Below are positions 33,136-35,827 of a stretch of DNA of 35,827 nt, piece by piece. Source of the stretch: Clostridium vincentii (GTDB taxonomy: Bacteria > Bacillota > Clostridia > Clostridiales > Clostridiaceae); assembly GCF_002995745.1 (NCBI RefSeq), contig NZ_PVXQ01000035.1:1-35827 (forward strand). Direction: 5' to 3'. Positions within the stretch are counted from its first letter, which is position 1, and the number at the start of each line of letters is the position of its first letter. Under the pieces are notes generated by a model, which was not told the DNA's origin, searched no databases, and saw nothing but the letters and a program-made list of their open reading frames with translations. Both the position numbers and the translations under genes were made by a program.

Positions 33136-34545
33136 TTATTCACCTTCTTTATATCTTATAACTTCAAATTTTTCTATATCATAAATTTCCTCACTATTTA
33201 TTCCAGCCTTACTACAAGCAATACTTAATTGTTCCTCTACCGTATTTACCCCTTCAAGATCTGGAAGTAACAATCCTCTTCTACAACCTTTAGTCACTAT
33301 AACTCCATATTTTTTTGGATCTAAATCCTCTTTACTAGCTGCTACTGCATCCATAAGTACATCTACAGATATATCTATATCTTCTAACTCATAATCATCT
33401 AAATCTGGAAATCTTGAATCTGCTAAAGCTGCTTCTATGGCATTTCTTATTATTTCTTCACCTACAGAATTAGTTGTTGGAGATATGGTTCCTATACACC
33501 CTCGAAGTGCACCAAACTTCTTTAGAGATACAAAAACTCCATGTTTCTCATTTAAAAGTTCACTAGGTAAATTAGATATATCCTCCATCTTAGTACCCTT
33601 GGCAAAATAATACTTTAAACTTTCCCTAGCAAGCCTTGTATAAGGGTTTCCTCCACTTAACTTTTGCTTTAATCGCTCCGACCTAATCTTTATTAATAAA
33701 TCTAAAATTTTACTTTCTTTTTCTTCTTTTTTAAACTTCATTACGCCATAACCTACACCAAAAGGTCCTTCATAAGATAGAAGTTCACCCTTAAATTCAT
33801 TTCCTTCCATTGTGCCAAGAAGAATATATACAGAGTTTAATCCACATTGTGCAGCCTCTTCAACCATTGTACTATCCATATTAAATAATGAATTTACATC
33901 ACCTTTTTCAAGACTTCCTAAAAACTCCTTATCAAACTTTTCTCCATAAGGTGAATAGGAATATGGTCCTTCCTCCTTAAGTTTATGAGAAAGGTCTCCA
34001 CTTGCTATTATTACTATCTTTCTATCTAACTCTTTAGCAACCTTTTCTATTTCCATTCCAAATTTATATAAATCCATATTTCCAAGCAATGAATATGTAA
34101 TATGAACTAAACTATATTCATTGTAATACTTATTAATAAAATATAGTGGGACCATTGCCCCATGATCTAACTGAAAATTGTCATCATACTTTTCTAACAG
34201 CTCTGAATCTACAAGAACTGAAGGTATTCCTTCTAAGTGGCAAGCTGTTCCAAGCTTAATATTAAATTCTCTATCTATAGGAATATCCATTTTTATATTA
34301 CTACATCCAAAGTTGCTTAAATCTCCAGCAATTCCATTTTCATCTGAAATAGCAATAGCATCTGAAAACATAGTTCCATGAGGAGTTATAAGTACTATTG
34401 TTTCTGGTTTAAGGATAGCTATTTCTCCTCCAATTTTATTACAAGCATTGGAGGTTTTCTCTATCTTTTTCTCCTCTCCTTTTCCTATGTCGGGAATTAT
34501 TATTGGGGGGTGTGGCATTAAGTAATAACCTAAAATATTTTTCAT
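33136..34545 (-). CDS. Fused Memo (extradiol dioxygenase-like)-AMMECR1 protein
   Basis: Residues 1-270 are a Memo/class III extradiol dioxygenase-like domain (AmmeMemoRadiSam B) with candidate metal ligands His12 (LMPHPP), His56 (ITPHGT), His128 (LDHGAMVPL) and His187 (SGDLSHK). After a Lys/Glu-rich linker (271-280), residues 280-469 are an AMMECR1 domain (AmmeMemoRadiSam A) with LRGCIGT (347-353) and SRFPDLD. Many organisms encode these as two proteins; here one 469-residue polypeptide is encoded directly upstream of the radical SAM gene. ATG at 34545 has AGAGGAGA 7 bases upstream. The joint function is unknown; the fusion argues that A and B work at the same place. Confidence 0.9.
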   Translation of the reverse strand: MKNILGYYLMPHPPIIIPDIGKGEEKKIEKTSNACNKIGGEIAILKPETIVLITPHGTMFSDAIAISDENGIAGDLSNFGCSNIKMDIPIDREFNIKLGTACHLEGIPSVLVDSELLEKYDDNFQLDHGAMVPLYFINKYYNEYSLVHITYSLLGNMDLYKFGMEIEKVAKELDRKIVIIASGDLSHKLKEEGPYSYSPYGEKFDKEFLGSLEKGDVNSLFNMDSTMVEEAAQCGLNSVYILLGTMEGNEFKGELLSYEGPFGVGYGVMKFKKEEKESKILDLLIKIRSERLKQKLSGGNPYTRLARESLKYYFAKGTKMEDISNLPSELLNEKHGVFVSLKKFGALRGCIGTISPTTNSVGEEIIRNAIEAALADSRFPDLDDYELEDIDISVDVLMDAVAASKEDLDPKKYGVIVTKGCRRGLLLPDLEGVNTVEEQLSIACSKAGINSEEIYDIEKFEVIRYKEGE

Positions 34546-34693
34546 ATTAAAAATCTCCTCTTTATAACTTTATGTACAATAGTGTTATCTCCAGGTTTTG
34601 CTTCAATTATTATTTATGAAAGAAATGTAAGTAGAAATAGCAAAGGAAGTATTCTAATAATATATTACTTGTTAAATTCCAACATTTATATAC

Positions 34694-34729
34694 TTAAAAA
34701 TCCACGACACAATATTCTGTCGTGGATTT
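34694..34729 (-). terminator. Terminator of the copper-storage-like gene
   Basis: A perfect 12-bp stem (34698-34709 with 34718-34729, AAATCCACGACA) with an 8-base loop, running on the minus strand into TTTTTAAG. It lies 26 bases after the stop codon. Confidence 0.9.
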
Positions 34730-34755
34730 CATTTTGATAGAGCTTTTATCAATTG

Positions 34756-35115
34756 TTACTTACTAGCCATATTTGTACATTCAGTTGCACATTTTTTGCA
34801 AGTATCAGCACAAACTGGGCAGTGTTGATCTTTAAACATAGCACATTCAGTTGCACATTTCTCACAGATTGCTGCACATAAATTACATACTTCTTTTATA
34901 CTGCCACTAGTTCTTGACATATAGCATGCAGATGTCGAACAAATTTCAGCGCAATCTTGAAGGGTCTTAATACAATTTGCTCTTTCTTTTATGTCTACTT
35001 CTTTTAAACACATATCAAAGCATTCCTGACATATCTGAGCACATTTCACACATGCATCTATACAGGTTTGATTTGGATTTCCATTGGGCATAAGGGATAC
35101 AGCTGGCATATTCAT
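34756..35115 (-). CDS. Four-helix-bundle, Cys-rich copper-storage-like protein (DUF326/Csp)
   Basis: The 119-residue protein contains 20 cysteines, most in CxxxC and CxxC spacing along the helices (for example CIDACVKCAQICQECFDMC and CNLCAAICEKCATEC). This is the pattern of DUF326/Csp proteins, in which Cys line the core of a four-helix bundle and bind many Cu(I) ions. There is no signal peptide, so a cytosolic store like Csp3 is likely. It could also be a ferredoxin-like scaffold, but the repeated helical spacing favours Csp. ATG at 35115 has AGGAGGA 8 bases upstream. It appears to be a single-gene unit with a terminator; no copper regulator or pump is adjacent. Confidence 0.88.
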   Translation of the reverse strand: MNMPAVSLMPNGNPNQTCIDACVKCAQICQECFDMCLKEVDIKERANCIKTLQDCAEICSTSACYMSRTSGSIKEVCNLCAAICEKCATECAMFKDQHCPVCADTCKKCATECTNMASK

Positions 35116-35284
35116 TGTTGATTCCTCCTATAGAAATTATATTATTGGTACAAACTTATCATGCCCTTTAAATTCTAAAGTATTCTAATATTTTAACTAT
35201 TAGAAAAAAGAAGCAATATATAATCCTTACATGGAATTTCTATTTTCATTGTATTGTATTATCTTAATTAGGTAATACTATAAA

Positions 35285-35710
35285 TCACTCATAAAAACAA
35301 ATAACAGGAGTACCTACATCGATATTATTAAATATTATACTTGCAAGATATTGTGGTGCATTTACACACCCATGAGAGCCTCTTATCAAATATATTTTGC
35401 CTCCAAAGTCTGACCTCCAGTTTGCATCATGAATTCCAATTCCTCCATTAAAAGGCATCCAAAAGTTAACATGTGTACTATAACCATCACCTTTTAAGGT
35501 AGCATCTTTTTGTTTAAACTTTAATGTATAAATACCTACAGGGGTTGAATTATTTCTACTTATATTTCCTGTAACAACATTGCCTTCTACTACTATAGAA
35601 CCATTTTTATAAAACCATAAATGTTGTTTTGTCATATTAATCTCCACATAGGTATTTCCCATATCATTCTCAGCATGAGATGAGGCAGTTTGCTTATATA
35701 TTGTAAGCGG
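35285..35710 (-). pseudogene. YkuD L,D-transpeptidase, C-terminal remnant
   Basis: The YkuD catalytic domain is recognisable: TPVGIYTLKFKQK, IGIHDANWRS with His78 and SHGCVNAPQ with nucleophile Cys99 (numbered from ATG 35662). Clostridial homologues of this type are several hundred residues long, with membrane and peptidoglycan-binding parts before a motif like ND(I/M)GNTYVE. Here the frame runs upstream of the ATG for only 16 codons (starting CCG CTT ACA) to a stop at 35711-35713, inside the right arm of a long hairpin. No N-terminal part, signal peptide or strong ribosome site is present, so the gene is probably broken. A short, internally initiated enzyme is possible but unlikely to be exported. 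Confidence 0.72.
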
Positions 35711-35748
35711 TTAATAACTCGTCACGTTGACAGTCATTAACCGCTTAT
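35703..35748. repeat. Long near-perfect hairpin at the truncated end of the YkuD remnant
   Basis: A stem of about 18-20 bp (core AAGCGGTTAAT with ATTAACCGCTT, one mismatch and one bulge, three-base loop CGT) lies exactly where the YkuD frame breaks and 3 bases from the end of the next gene. On the plus strand it runs into TTATTTTC, weakly terminator-like; on the minus strand there is no T-run. Confidence 0.8.
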
Positions 35749-35750
35749 TT

Positions 35751-35827
35751 TCAATCCTTTTTATTTAAATAGCATTCAGCAGGAAGATTACTCCATGGAA
35801 ATAGTGATTTAAATAAATCTGGATCAT
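35751..35827 (-). CDS. C-terminal end of an unidentified protein (partial)
   Basis: The minus frame entering at the window edge has 24 codons and a TGA at 35751-35753. The residues DPDLFKSLFPW...LPAECYLNKKD look like real protein with a Trp, Pro and Cys and no low complexity. The rest of the gene is outside the window. I do not recognise the family. Confidence 0.5.
   Translation of the reverse strand, partial: DPDLFKSLFPWSNLPAECYLNKKD

Noticed and set aside
1..35827. CRISPR arrays, tRNA or rRNA genes, complete insertion sequences and prophage genes.
   Set aside because: No regularly spaced repeats, no cloverleaf or rRNA motifs, no transposase or phage structural genes; the only mobile element is the intron end at the left edge.

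Overview
The window reads as chromosome of a low-GC, spore-former-type Firmicute, most likely a Clostridium-like anaerobe. The evidence is strongly AT-rich DNA, GGAGG ribosome sites, many Rho-independent terminators, a FabT/FabK-type fatty acid operon, a DegS/DegU pair, a clostridial HutP-family protein, acetate kinase and an AmmeMemoRadiSam pair. Most genes lie on the minus strand. The species cannot be named from the sequence alone.

Left edge to 5.1 kb: the 3' end of a group II intron sits antisense in a BcrA/LanF-type ABC ATPase gene and cuts it after residue 78. Next to it is an intact histidine kinase/OmpR-type regulator pair that probably controlled that transporter. A complete three-gene ABC importer follows (lipoprotein, permease, ATPase; ABC_sub_bind/TrpXYZ-like) with a good promoter.

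5.1-10 kb: a YgjP-type metalloprotease, an unexplained structured element, and degS-degU. On the plus strand are a small two-TM Cys-motif protein, a CarD/CdnL-like RNA polymerase-binding factor and an S66 LD-carboxypeptidase.

10-16.7 kb (minus): DinG-type exonuclease-helicase, acetate kinase, a HutP-family protein, a DUF4003-like protein and a polytopic membrane protein.

16.7-26.6 kb (minus): a full type II fatty-acid synthesis operon, fabT-fabH-acpP-fabK-fabD-fabG-fabF-accB-fabZ-accC-accD-accA. It makes malonyl-CoA (AccABCD), loads it on ACP (FabD), primes (FabH), elongates (FabF) and reduces/dehydrates (FabG, FabZ, FabK). It starts at a compact control region holding a FabT-type palindrome and two divergent promoters whose -35 boxes overlap, inside a 17-bp inverted repeat. 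The divergent promoter drives an exported or membrane-anchored alpha/beta hydrolase, followed by a lipoprotein gene with its own promoter.

28.4-35.8 kb (minus): flavin reductase-like protein, DegV/FakB-type fatty-acid binding protein, YdjM-type membrane protein, a GGDEF protein, the AmmeMemoRadiSam radical SAM enzyme with a fused Memo-AMMECR1 protein, a 20-cysteine copper-storage-like protein, the C-terminal remnant of a YkuD L,D-transpeptidase beside a long hairpin, and the last 24 codons of an unidentified gene.

No rRNA, tRNA or CRISPR array was seen, and there is no gene-free stretch over 300 bases. The most notable points are the fab divergent control region, the tripled N-terminal motif of AccA, the antisense intron, the fused Memo-AMMECR1 protein, the coding terminator of dinG, and the unassigned structured element near 5.9 kb.
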